NCBI GenBank assembly: GCA_002049455.2 | Contig: KV918781.1 | Coordinates: forward strand, 1 to 64,000 | Source: Porphyra umbilicalis | Taxonomy: Eukaryota; Rhodophyta; Bangiophyceae; Bangiales; Bangiaceae | Direction of reading: 5' to 3' | Length of the DNA: 64,000 bases | In this document: piece by piece, positions 26,551 to 37,684 of the stretch | How the letters are laid out: every line of letters starts with the position of its first letter | Position numbering within the stretch: position 1 is the stretch's first letter | The notes under the pieces: generated by a model | The model's database searches: none | Seen by the model: only the letters and a program-made list of their open reading frames with translations | What the model was told of the DNA's origin: nothing | Made by a program: the position numbers and the translations under genes

Positions 26551-27433
26551 AGCACAAGCGCCGAGCGGCGCGCACCCACCGCCAATGTCCAGTAGACAAG
26601 ACCGCACAGGTGTCTGCATCTGTGCAGGTGAGAACACAGGTAGAGCCACAGCAGCAGACACAAAGGCGGCAGGGGGACCAGAGGAGCACGGGGGTCAGGC
26701 ACGCCAAGCCACAAAAAAGAACGGGGCGGGGCCACAACCGCTGACTTGAGCGGGACAAACTCGCGAGCGACGGATACAACCAGCCCCACAAAGCGACCAC
26801 GGTGACCCCCACCAGCAACCCCGTGGCAAACATACCAGCACCGACCGCCCGAGAAACGGTACGGACCGCGCTCCGAGGGCCCGCCCGCGACCGCGCACCG
26901 TTGCGCCCGCCAGCGGCCAGCCGCTGCCGCGCGCACTGCCCCCCTCCGCCACCGGCACTACCGACGCCAACGTCGCCACCGTCAGAGGTCAAAAGGACTA
27001 GCCCAGCCCAGCGCCGCGTTGGGCACCAAGCACAAGGGCCCTGGCGGCCATTGTCGCCGCCGAGCTCCCCACAGAGCAGACGCGGCCACCAACGAGTCGC
27101 GCGCGGGGTGACAAGGACCAAGTCGACTCTCTGTCGCCAAGTTTCCGCGACCTCGTCATCCAGCACAATTCGTCCAACAAGTGCCACTTGAGCCGATGGG
27201 TCGGGTGACGCCACGCAACTTGTGCGTCTGTCGGCAGGACTGACAGCCGAGAATTCGCGTCGCCTGCGGCTCTCGAGTCGTCAAGTCGTCCCGCGTCCGA
27301 CGGTGCACCGACCATCTTTGTCGGCCACCCGCTCTCTGCTGCCACCGACCTGGCCTGGCGCGCCCTCCATCCCCCTCTTTTTTCCCCCTCCATTCCCCTT
27401 GTTCCCGTCTGCTTCCTGTCCGCACGCGCCGTC
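26551..27433. promoter_or_regulatory. Shared upstream region of BTB-BACK 2 and SRP19
   Basis: Both flanking genes read away from this 883-bp interval, so it must contain both promoters. The last 70 bases before the SRP19 start (about 27365-27420) are almost pure pyrimidine, with runs such as CTCTTTTTTCCCCCTCC. No TATA box is obvious next to either start. Frames within it are short and unrecognised. Confidence 0.45.
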
Positions 27434-28680
27434 ATGGCGTCCTCACAGCGCCCAAGTGGCCAGCTCCAAGTCGACGACTCGCGGTGGGTGGTGGTGTACC
27501 CCGCCTACCTCAACGCCGACTATTCGTTTGCCAAGGTGCGTCGGCCGCGGGGGGCGGGGGTCAGCCGGCCAGGTGGCGGGGGAGAAGCTTTCCTTGTGAG
27601 GGATTCGCAGACGGCGCAGCTGGAGAGATTTTTCTTGCCCCGGGCGCCATTTTGTTTGTTTCCTGGGTGGGGGGGGTTGGCCCCGTGCCCGGTGTGGCCG
27701 CTCCCCGCGCGACGCGGCGGCGCTGCCACGGCGGGGCGGCACAGTGATCGCTCTACACGGGCACCTCGGCTGGGGGAAGTGCCGCGTCTGACACAGACTA
27801 CTGGCAACGCCGCTCGCCCCGGTTGGTGTTGCTCGCTTTGTGCCGTGGCCCCCCTCCCCTCGCTCCCCCCCCCCGTCACGCCCCGCCGCCGCCGCCGCCG
27901 CCGCCCCGCCGATGGCCGCCACCACCGTCACCACCGGCGGCGCCCGCGCAGGGGCGCAAAATCCCCAAAGCCGCCGCCGTCGCCGCCCCCACCGTCGGTG
28001 ACCTCTTTGCGGCCGCGCGGCGTTTGGGCGTCTCGGTTGGCCTCGAGGACAAGGTGCACCCGCGGGACTTTTTCAACCGCGGCCGCATCCGCGTGCAGTT
28101 GTGGAACACGCGCGTGACGCCAAAGGTGCCCATTCACCCGCAGCTCCGGTGTCGTACGTGCATAGGGGGGGGGGGGGGTGGGGAGGGCAGGCCGGTAGAG
28201 GTTGGATGGGGCCGGTGGCGTGGGGGGGAGGGGCGGGGGTGGGGCGGGCTGTCGCACGGCTCCAGGTGCTGAGCTGGCGGTGCCGCCGCTGGACACGGGA
28301 CGTCTGTGCGCCGGCTTGGCCATTGTACGTCACGTCGTCGCCCCCCTGTCATGGGCTAACGCGGGCGTCGCTTTCTCGATTCTTGCTCTCTCGTTTGTTG
28401 CTGCTCTGCATTCCCCCCCACACGGGCACCTCACTCATCTTTCCCCCCCGGGCCCGCAGGTCGCGACTTGTACGTGGCCATTGCCGCCGCCATCCCCCAC
28501 ATCCGCGAGGTGCGCGCCAAACTCGAAGGCGCAAAGCCGACGGGCGGCAAGCCGACCAAGGCCCCCGCGGCGGCCGGCGGCGCCAGCGCCGGCGGCGGCG
28601 GCGGCGGCTCCTCGTCGGCCGGCTCGGGGGCCAAGGGGAACAAAAAAAAGGGGGGAAAAAAGGGCAAGGCCAAGCGCTGA
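27434..28680 (+). CDS. SRP19: Signal recognition particle 19-kDa subunit, three exons
   Basis: SRP19 binds the tips of SRP RNA helices 6 and 8 and allows SRP54 to load; it acts in the nucleolus and cytosol for secretory targeting. The exons are 27434-27535, 27952-28153 and 28460-28680, giving 174 residues, close to the family's usual 140-180. The introns are 416 bp (GTGCGT...GCGCAG) and 306 bp (GTACGT...CCGCAG). Exon 1 gives RWVVVYPAYLNADYSFAK, the typical SRP19 opening. Exon 2 starts GRKIPKAAAVAAPTVGDL and contains FFNRGRIRVQLWN, the conserved RNA-binding segment. Exon 3 starts RDLYVAIAAAIPHI, matching the C-terminal helix. The tail is Gly/Ser-rich and ends in a Lys run (KKKGGKKGKAKR), as in many SRP19 proteins. 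The second donor could also be placed three bases earlier; I chose the one with the better consensus. Confidence 0.95.
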
Positions 28681-28982
28681 CGCGCCCGACCCGCCGCGCC
28701 GCGCCGCGCAAGCCGGGGGGGGGGGGGGGTGGGGGGGTCCCGCTCCCGCGCGACGCGCGGCGGGGGGGTGGGGCAGCGACACGGGCGGTGCCACCGGGGG
28801 GACAGACAGCGAGGGCCTGGTTGTCGAGGGGGAGGGGGGGGGCGGGGGGGAGGGGTTGGCTGCCCCGCCGGGCGGCTCGCGGCGCAGGCCGAGCGCGCGG
28901 CAGCGCGGTCGCGCGGGCACGGGCGGGCGACCGGGGGCGCACGGCGGGCGACCCGCCGGCGCCCCCCCCCCCCGCGGCCCGC
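28681..28982. other. Convergent intergenic spacer
   Basis: 302 bp between the stop codons of SRP19 and the MnmE-type gene, rich in G tracts (about 28716-28740 and 28830-28850). No gene or clear poly(A) signal is seen. Confidence 0.7.
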
Positions 28983-31386
28983 CTACTTGCCAATGCAAAA
29001 CTCACGAAAGACTACGTCGAGCACTGCCTCCACCGGCACCGCGCCCGTAATCTCCGCCACCGCCCGCGACGCGGTGCGGAGCTCCTCGGCCGCTACGTCC
29101 ATTGGCAGACCGTACGCGCAGTCGGCCTCGTCGGCGGCGACCGACTCGGCGGCGACCGCGTCATCGGCAGCGGCGGACGCGGCGGTCGGCCGCCGCGAGC
29201 GGCCGGCGAGGAAGGCGTCGAGCGCCGCCACCGCCGCCGTCACGTGCCGCCGGTGACGCGCGCGCGTAATGACCGCCGCTTCGCGCATGCCGCCACCGCC
29301 GCCACTGGTCGTCGCCGGCGCGGGCGCCCCCCACCCCCCCCCGCCGCCCACCCACGACGCGGTGGTGGTAGACGCGGCGGCCGCGTCGACGTCCCCCCAC
29401 CCCTCCCCCCCAGCGGGGGGCTGCCCCGCCAGGAACCGCACGGCGCCCTCGAGGAAGCGCAGGAGCGCCGTTGCGCCGCCGCCGCCCGCCGTGAGGGACA
29501 CGGCCACCGCCGCGGCGGGCGCCGGGGAGAGCGCCGCAAAGCGGGTGAGGGCGGCGTCGACGACCGCCGCCGCCGCGGCGGGGCCGTCGAGGAGGTCCGC
29601 CTTGTTTGCGACGAGGAGCACATGGGGGGGGGGCGTACCCCCGCCCTCTGCCGCCTCTTCGGAAGGTGTCGAGCGTGACGGCGGGGGGGCGGGCGCGCCA
29701 CCGAGCGCCGTGTAGGCCGCGTCGGCGGCCGCCTCGGCGTCGGCGTCGGCGTCGACGTCGCAGCGCCCCGCGTCGGCGCCCTCAACGGCCGCCGCATCCC
29801 CGGCATGGTCGGCGGTGGCCGTGTCCCCCCCCCCCCGGCGGGGCGCCGCACCACGTCGGCGAGCGCCGCCCACGCAGCGTCCGCGTCGGGGTCCCCCCCC
29901 TTCCCCGCCGCCACCGCCGCATCCAGCACAAACACCACCACGTCGGCCGCAGCGGCCGCCGCACGCGCGCGGCGGATGCCCTCGCGCTCGACCCCCCCCA
30001 CCACCGCGGACCCCCCCTCCCCCCCATCGCGCCGCACGCCCGCCGTATCCCGCACGGTGACGCTCACCCCCCCCACCTCGAGGGGCACCGCCACCACATC
30101 CCGCGTCGTGCCCGCCTCCCCCGACACAATCGCCGCGGGCCGCCGCGCGAGCGCATTGACGAGCGTCGACTTGCCGGCGTTGGGCGCCCCGAGCACCGCC
30201 ACCCCCACCCCCCCCCGCACGCGCTCGCCGACGCGCCCGTCGGCCAGGTGACCGACCATTTCCGCCCGCAGCGCGGCCACGCGCGGCACGAGGCCCGCGT
30301 AGAGCGCCGCGTCGGCGAGCCCCCCCTCCTCCCCAAAATCGAGCACCGCCTCGGCCGTGGCGGAGAGTGCGGTCAGCTCCCCGCGCCACCGCGCGTAGAG
30401 GCGGCGGAGGGTGCCCCCGAGTTGCGCGAGCGCCGCCCGCCGCTGGGTCGGCGTGTCGGCGGCGAGGAGGTCGGCGAGGCCCTCCACTTCGGTCAAGTCG
30501 AGGCGGCCGCCGGCGAGCGCGCGGCGGGTGAATTCGCCGCGGCCCGCGGGGCGGGTTGCGGGGAGGGCGGCGAGCGCGGCCGTCACCGCGGCGGTGACCG
30601 CCGCGGACCCGTGCACGTGGAGTTCGACAACGTCTTCGCCGGTAAAGGAGGCGGGGGCGGGGAACCAGAGGACGAGGGGGCGGTCGAGGAGGTCCGCCGG
30701 GGGGGGGGTGGGGGGTGGGAGGGGGGGGGGGTGCCGCCGACGCGTCGGGAGCCGCCGTCGCCGCCGCCGCAGCCGCGCCGTCGCCCGCCGGCGGTGGCGC
30801 ATACAGGCTGACGAGCGTCGCCACGCGGGGCGTCGGCAGCGCCCGCCGGCGCGTCAGCGCGAGCAACGACGCCCCAGCGGCCGGCCCCGAGATGCGAAAC
30901 ACGGCCACGCCCGCCACGCCCGGCGCCGAGGACAGCGCAAAGATCGTGTCGGCGGCGCCCTCTGGCGCGGGGGACGGGGCGGCGGCGAGCCCAGGCGCAG
31001 GGGGACCATCGACGCCCGCCGGTGGGGGGGCGGCGCCACCCCCAGCGGGGGGGGGCGGCGTGCCCATGGAGGGGGGGGGCGGGGCACCCCTCCGCCCGGA
31101 AAAAAGGCGGTGAGCGGGAAGAGCCCCGCGGACGGCGACGCGGGCGGCGGTGGTGGCGGGGGGGGGGGGGGAGGCGGTACACCGCCGGCGGAGGATGCTG
31201 GGGGGGGGGGGCGGGGGGGGGGGTGCCCGACGCCACCAGCCGCGCCGTGCGCGGCCGCCGGGGGGGGGGGGGGGGGAGGGGGGGGGGGTGCGCGCCCAAC
31301 TGCGCCGCCGGCGGCCGCCCGACGGCCGCGCGCGACGCGGAGCGGGCGGTGGCGACGGCGACGGACGTGACAAACGCAAACCGCAT
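28983..31386 (-). CDS. mnmE: MnmE/GTPBP3-type tRNA uridine-modification GTPase, organellar
   Basis: With MnmG this GTPase adds the C5 carboxymethylaminomethyl-type group to wobble uridine 34 of tRNAs, in mitochondria or plastids in eukaryotes. In order: DTIFALSSAPGVAGVAVFRISG (N-terminal folate-binding domain); FTGEDVVELHVHG; GRGEFTRRALAGGRLDLTEV; then the G domain with G1 GAPNAGKST (about 30164-30190), G2 GTTRD, G3 DTAG and G4 NKAD. It ends EFCIGK, the family's catalytic CxGK motif, with the stop at 28983. The reading frame changes twice inside: near the C/G tracts at about 30690-30735 and at the C tract at about 29824-29838. The motifs are intact on both sides, so homopolymer length errors are likelier than decay. 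The start is 31067 in the main frame. Alternatively it is 31386, whose N-terminus (MRFAFVTSVAVATARSASRA) looks like a transit peptide but needs one more frame change. Pro/Gly-rich insertions make it longer than the usual 450-490 residues. Confidence 0.87.
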
Positions 31387-31417
31387 GGTAGGTAGCGGCG
31401 GGCAGCTGAACGCAGGG

Positions 31418-31590
31418 GGGGGGGCGCGGGGGGAGGGGGGGTGGCGCGGGGGGGGGGGTGGCGCGGGGGGGGGGGGGTGGCGCGGGGGGGGGGGTGGCGC
31501 GGGGGGGGGGGGTGGCGCGGGGGGGGGGGGGGGGGGGTGGCGCGGGGGGGGGGGGTGGCGCGGGGGGGGGGGGGGGGGGGACGCGGGGCG
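31418..31590. repeat. G-tract tandem repeat upstream of the MnmE-type gene
   Basis: Seven GGTGGCGCG cores (at 31440, 31458, 31478, 31494, 31512, 31538 and 31555) are separated by runs of 7-18 G. Unit length therefore varies between 16 and 26 bases. Four or more G tracts close together meet the pattern for G-quadruplex formation. The array lies immediately 5' of the longest plausible start of the minus-strand GTPase gene, so it may fall in its promoter or 5' UTR. Its exact length in any assembly should be doubted. Confidence 0.9.
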
Positions 31591-33867
31591 GGGGACGCGC
31601 GCGCGGACGGGCGGCGGGGGGCGGGGGGCGGTGGCGGCGGTGGTGGCGGCGGCGGGGGGGGGGCGCGCGGCATACGGGATCACTCCGCGCCGATGGGATC
31701 CCGCTGGTGGCGACGGATGCCGGGGAATCCATTGAGGAAGAGTTCCCACAAAATTAGCGTATTCGATTTCAAGCCACACGAGTTCCCTGGCCTTTAGGAC
31801 AGGGTGCTCTCAAAGTGTAGTGATGCACACATATACTTAAATCACGGGACTTGCTCTCCGTTTCAGAGGTGGCAGTCTGCATTCGGGATCTGAGGGCGTG
31901 TCGACGTTGGAAGGGTCGCGATGACGCTAAAAGCGAATTCAGCCGAGGAACTCGGCTGTACTGGTCAAGATGGCCAAAACTGGGTGTGTATCACGCTATT
32001 TTCAAGCTGAGATCGTTGTTTTCAAATCGGGAATTGCACGATTGTGTTGACAGTACGATGGCTGCATCGTCGCACTTGGGCGGATTTGCTATGCCTTTCA
32101 AATGGCGGACCGGGAGTGATGCCCAAAACAAAATGTGTGTCACGCTAGTTTCACGTGACGCGACCTTTGGCCAGTGAATCCAGTGAATGTTGGGCATTGC
32201 GTGCAGCTGGCGAGTTGAGTGTGCTTTGTCGGCCATGATTGATGGGGAGAGGCATTCGAGCGCGCTGTATGCTATGTCGTTGAAAGGAATCTACTAAACC
32301 CACCCCACCCACGTCCACGTGCACTACGTCCTCTTTTAAGGCAAGACGGTCTTGGTGGTATGGTGCTGCATCTGCGGCGTGACTCGCCGCACGGAGGCCT
32401 CCCGTGCGTCCAAAGCAGCGGCGCAATGCTCGTCGTCGCTCGACTGGCTGAGTCGTGGTTGTTGCTCGGCAGCGAAGTGGCGTCGTAGCTCGGCGGTCTT
32501 GTGAAGCGACAGGGGGTCACCCAAAAAGTGAAGCGCTGCTCTCTAGCAGGGGTCCGATTCTTGCAAGTGTGTCCCCGCTCGATCCCAAATGTAGTAGGGG
32601 GGCTTCTAACCGATTCAGATTGCCCTCCAGGCCCCTGCACACTCGATGTGTAAGCCGATATCTGTCAATTCTGCGTTGCGCCACGAGATCAGAGCGCCGC
32701 CGGCGGGTCCAGCGCTTCATGAATGACACTCACCGACAGCTAGCTCCCGGGTACTCGAGATTCATAGCGCCATTTTTTGTCGAGGCAACGTCCACCCACT
32801 ATCCTATAACACGGGAAAGTTTCGTAGCCGTTGGTGCAATACTCAGGGCGGAGCCACTAACGTGCCGTTTGGGACACTCGAATGGTTAAATGAAAGTGCC
32901 ACGTGAGTGCATCTGATTGGGTCCGCGACGGCGTTCGACGGACGAGCAAAGATCCGCAATGGAGTTACGCAGAAAGGGGGCTACTACCAGCGAAAGAGGA
33001 ACACATTGGAGGGATCATCGGTGAACATGCGAACAGGGTCGGTGAAAGACTGCCGGTTGCAATCCGTTCGCTCTTGATTCCATAGTACGCCACATGTAGG
33101 AAAGAGGGCCGCCGGCTGCGATTCCGCCGCGATCGACGCGCAGACCGGCACCGATCGTGTGATTGAAGGGGACACGTTCGTAGTTGACATGGCCAATATG
33201 GCCCGAAAACCCGGTCGTCGGCGCGATCGTCGTGCCACGACTGTGTCCACCACGTGCCAAGTCTGGCGTCCAAGAGGCTCTGGCGCAATCTGGCACAATC
33301 TGGCGCCTGACGGGGGTCCCTCCTGCAGCCCGAGGGCTCCAACGTTGATGTGCGCGTGTGCTGGTGGTCCATGCCCGCGACGGGATGCCCGAGCGGGGGT
33401 GTTGCACCGCTGTGATTGAGGCCCAGTTCCACGCGAGAGAGGCCCCACGGCGACCCCCACAGGCACCAAAACGAGCCGTGGCAGTGCCTCGATTGTAGTC
33501 AGATGTCACCGGCAGACGGTATTGTTTTGCTTCCCCTGGGAGGCACGCGTCAGCCGTCCAGGCACCGTGCACGCAGATGGTGCAGCGATTGACTGTTTTC
33601 TATATGTGGTTAACGTGCACGTGGCGCCTCTCGGGGTGCCAGTCAGCTGAGGTCGAAGTCGGCATGACGCACGCACGTGCTGTCGGCGCCGGTCGGTGTA
33701 GGGGAGCTCCATCCGTTGTGATCCGGCACCGATATGTCCAGGAGAGCTCCGCTACCCACCCGCCTTTGTCGCCGCGCAAGTCTTCCCGCCCCCCCCCACC
33801 CCCACCCCATCCTCCGACGTCCACGCACACGCGGCGCCGCGTACGCGCCGGCGCACGGCGAGTGGCC
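31591..33867. other. No gene recognised
   Basis: About 2.3 kb. After 31680 the GC content drops to near 50 percent, clearly unlike the genes to the left. Frames are short on both strands and none shows a known domain. Two phrases around 31987 (GTGTATCACGCTATTTTCA) and 32133 (GTGTGTCACGCTAGTTTCA) are similar, which hints at old repeats. I see no RNA gene. Confidence 0.5.
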
Positions 33868-36131
33868 ATGGATTCCTCTTCGAGCGCGGGCGACACCGGC
33901 CGGGTGCGTGTCACGCCGCTGGCGGCCAGCACAGTACGAGGCATCGCGCGCGCGTGTGCAGAGGCCACGCGGCTGCGCGCCGAAGCCGCAGCGGCATCCA
34001 CGGTGGCGCGCGACGCGGCCGTGGCACTGCAGGCTGCGCGCGAGCGGGAGAAGGACCGCGCGTGGGCCATCGAGACCGGCCGGAAAGCCGGTACAAAAGA
34101 GGTACTGCGGCGTCAGCGCCTTCAAGCCGCCGCGTCGCCCGGCGGCTCAACGGCGTCGGCGCCGGCCGCGGCGATGCAGCTGCAAGTGGGAGTGGTGGCG
34201 GCCGCCCTCAATAAAGGGCAGAAGAACAAGGCGGCGGCTGCCGTCAAGGTGAAGGCGGCGGCCGCCGTGGTGGAGCAGCAGCCTGCGGGCGCGGCGGCGG
34301 CGGGCCTCAAGAACAAGGCGGCGGCCGCCGTCAAGGTGAAGGCGGAGAAGCAGCCGGGCGCGGGCGCCATGGCGGCCGCCGTCAAGGCGGAGGCGGCGGC
34401 CGCCGCGGAGGAGCAGCAGCTCGCTTGCGCTGCAGCGGCCGCCGTCAAGGCGGAGGCGGCGGCCGCCGCGGAGGGGCATCCGCGCGCGGGCGCGGCGGCG
34501 GCCGCCGTCAAGTACCAGGCGGCGGCGGCCGCCGTCAAGGTGAAGGCGGAGAAGCAGCCGGTCGCGGGCGCCATGGCGGCCGCCGTCAAGGCGGAGGCGG
34601 CGGCCGCCGCGGAGGAGCAGCAGCTCGCGTGCGCTGCAGCGGCCGCCGTCAAGGCGGAGGCGGCGGCCGCGCGGAGGGGCATCCGCGCGCGGGCGCGGCG
34701 GCGGCCGCCGTCAAGTACCAGGCGGCGGCGGCCGCCGTTAAGTTGAAGGCGGAGAAGCAGCCGGGCGCGGGCGCCATGGCGGCCGCCGTCAAGGCGGAGG
34801 CGGCGGCCGCCGCGGAGGAGCAGCAGCTCGAGTGCGCTGCAGCGGCCGCCGTAAAGGCGGAGGCGGCGGCCGCCGCGGAGGGGCATCCGCGCGCGGGCGC
34901 GGCGGCGGCCGCTGTCAAGTACCAGGCGGCGGCAGCGGCCGTCAAGGTGAAGGCGGAGAGGCAGCAGGTCGCGGGCGCGATGGCGCCCGCCGTCAAGGTG
35001 GAGGCCGCGGCCGCCGTCAAGGCGGAGGCGGCGGCCGCCGCGGAAAGGCAGCCGGTCGCGGGCGCGATGGCGGCCGCCGTCAAGGCGGAGGCGGCGGCCG
35101 CCGCGGAAAGGCAGTCGGTCGCGGGCGCCGTGGCGGCCGCCGTCAAGGCGGAGGCGGCGTCCGCTGCGAAGGAGCATCTGCGCGCGGGCACGGCGGCGGC
35201 CGCCGTCAAGTACCAGGCGGCGGCGGCCACCGTCAAGCAAAGCCAGCATGGCGGAGGCCACCTTCAAGGACGATGTGGCGGCCCGCCACGGTGCAGCGGC
35301 AGGTCGCGGGAGCTGTGGCGGCCGCTGCGGAGAAGCAGCCTCTCGCGGACGCTGCGGCAGCCGCCGTCAAGGCGGTGGCAGCAGCCATCGGCCAGGCAAG
35401 GCGGCGGCGGCCGCGTGGAGGATCCGCTCGCGGGCCGCGTTGCGGCCGCGGATCAGAGGCGGCGGCCTCCGTCAGCAGAGCAGCGCCGCCGTCAAGGCCG
35501 TCGCGCAAAGCGGCTCGACGCTCGTGCACGTCGTACGAGTCCAAAACGTCTCTCCTACATGCGCCGACGCCCACGATATCGTTTCGACATCTTGGTTTGT
35601 CCCATCCTCGGCTCGGAATGGTTGCCGTCGGACGACAGTGCGTCGACGTCTACCGACCGGAGTTCAGACGTCGGCCGCGTCGCGTCGGAGAGCAAGACGT
35701 CGGCCGCCGTCGCGTCGGTACCCTCGCCAGTGGGTGGCATTAGGCACATGTCAGTGACCGACGCTGTGGAGGACATGAGTGCCATCGATTGGCGGTCATC
35801 GTGCCAGCGCGTCGCTGGAGCGCGTGCGGGACGCGCCCCCGCACCACTGGCGACGGTAGGCACCGGCCTCAAGTCACTGACGTGCTCTTTACGTCAGCAC
35901 GTCGCATGCCACCTCGCCAGCTTTGGTGTGGAGGTGCACGGTCACGCAGCAGGCACTGCACGTGTGCCGCATGCGCCGCATGCCGCTGGTGGGCAGAGGG
36001 ATGGTCGCGTGGGGTACGAGTGGTACATGCACGGTCACGGTGGCGGTGACGAGACTGATATTAGGCGCCGTCGTCGGGTGCGGGAGCTTGCGGCGTCCGC
36101 CGGGAGGCTCCAGAAGCGCCAGCGTCTGTAG
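33868..36131 (+). pseudogene. Ala/Lys/Glu repeat protein gene, frameshifted
   Basis: The start at 33868 has a good context (GCCATGG). The first about 110 residues are non-repetitive and helical in character (TVRGIARACAEATRLRAEAA). Then come 204-bp units encoding 68 residues, each with KVKAEKQP, AAAVKAEAAAAAEEQQL, EGHPRAG and AVKYQAAAAAV. Unit landmarks lie at 34333, 34537, 34740 and 34944: spacings 204, 203, 204. The 203-bp unit lacks one C near 34670, which throws the frame and would end the protein at 34746; the repeat sense continues in the next frame. After about 35240 the repeat sense passes through further frames. The tail from about 35550 reads openly in one frame to a stop at 36131 (MSVTDAVEDMSAIDW, ending RLQKRQRL). 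I do not recognise the family. It could be a pseudogene or a gene with sequence errors. Confidence 0.45.
34321..35240 (+). repeat. 204-bp coding minisatellite
   Basis: Four near-complete units of 204 bp (one of 203) followed by rearranged partial units between about 35000 and 35240. The units are built from GCGGCCGCC and AAGGCGGAGGCGG blocks and translate to an alanine-rich sequence with regular Lys and Glu, typical of long helix or coiled coil. Confidence 0.9.
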
Positions 36132-37300
36132 TGCGCCTTGTCCATAGCCTCTGTCGTGCGTCTTGTCTGTGTAAGTGGGTGTAGGTGAGAGCGTACGCAT
36201 ATTGAGATAGAGGGACGGTATTAAAGCTGACCTCCAAAAAATGGTGGTTGCAGAGTGGTTGCAATCATTCGACAGCGTACGTGGACCAATGGAAAGGCTA
36301 GAAATCATGCGAGTTCCTTACACAGTCTCATCATGCAGCTCTGCGCACTGAAAACGCTCATCAGGATCTCAAGAAATCTGAAGAAGTTTGTTGATCTCAT
36401 GAGAAAACACAGGTCTGGCCCAGAACCCTCTCCATGCCCTCTCCTGGCCCAAGCAAGCGGCCCAAAAATCTCAGGAAATCTCATTGTGGGTTGCAATGGC
36501 TCTGCGTGACTGGTGCAAGACACGCTGATTGGCTTACAAGATTACTGGCGTCAACTCTCAGCCGATAGTTCGATCGTGGCTTGTCGAACAGCCACTCCGA
36601 CATCTTTTCTATGACGTCGGCTTTGCCTCCCTTCTCTCTGCAACCGCCCTTTTTTGCAGGTTAGCAATAGATATTCGAAACCTCGGCTGGCAGGACATTC
36701 GAATCCCTTCCAAGTTCGACCGACCCGTCCTCCTGCGGCTCCTGGGAGGGGTAAACTATAATTCTTTGTTTTACAGCCGATCTCCCAAAAATCCCGCACT
36801 GCAACTGTCCCCAAAGTTTTCCATATCGGCCTCTACGTGGTCGTAGAGGCTGATTTTAAACTCTCTTGCCACAGTTGGCATGCGGACATTTTGGGAGAAC
36901 GGCTGTAGGGCACCCAGCGTGCAGTGGCCCACAATACCATCCCCTCGTTGGTGCACCCCTGTGTCGCCGAAGTAGCTGGCCATGTCGGGAAAGAAAGAGC
37001 CGCCGCGGAGTCGAAGTCCCCGTCGGACAGGACCAGTCGGGGGTCTCTCCCCCCACTGACCAAGTTGCAGCCCACCCTCGGCCCCGCGCTGCTCGCTTGC
37101 TGGAGAAGGAGAGGAAAGCACCTTAGTTTGTTTGTGGGACAAAAACACACCACTGCCACACCACTGCGGCTTCCTGTGACCACTGCCCCCCCCCAGCTGG
37201 CTCGCACCTCTCGTCATGCAGGGTTCCCCCCGTTCCCTTCCACCGGCAGCGCACCCGCTCCCTCCTGAAGGTCTTCCCCAAGACGGCCTCTAGGCAATCG
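36132..37300. other. No gene recognised
   Basis: About 1.2 kb, AT-richer than its surroundings. The longest frames are about 105-150 codons with no known domain. Ordinary intergenic or decayed repeat sequence. Confidence 0.5.
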
Positions 37301-37684
37301 CTACACCCCCGTGATCAACCCCACCACCACCGGACCGCCCGCGTACCCAACGGTGTGGCTCATGCCGAGCAACACCGCCGCCTCCAGCCACTGGGCCGAC
37401 ACAGCGTCCGCCCCCCCCCCACCCCCCCCCCCGCCCGCCTCGGCCGCCACCGCCCCCAACCCCAACCCAGTCAATGGGAGCATAGCCCCCCCCCAACACA
37501 GAGTAGCACTTGCGCGGCGGCCGCGAAAGTGCCCAACCCCCTCCCGCAACCAACACCACCCCAGCTGGTGGCAGTGGCGAAGGAGGCGAAGGAGGCGGGG
37601 AAGACAGCAGACGCGGGGGCGGCGCGGAAGGCGGCCGACGCGCCACTGGGCTCGCCGCCAAGCGTACAGAAGCGCGGGCCATAC

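Noticed and set aside
28101-29678. 525-codon plus-strand ORF over SRP19 and the MnmE-type gene
   Set aside because: It crosses an SRP19 intron and is antisense to MnmE. Shadow frame.
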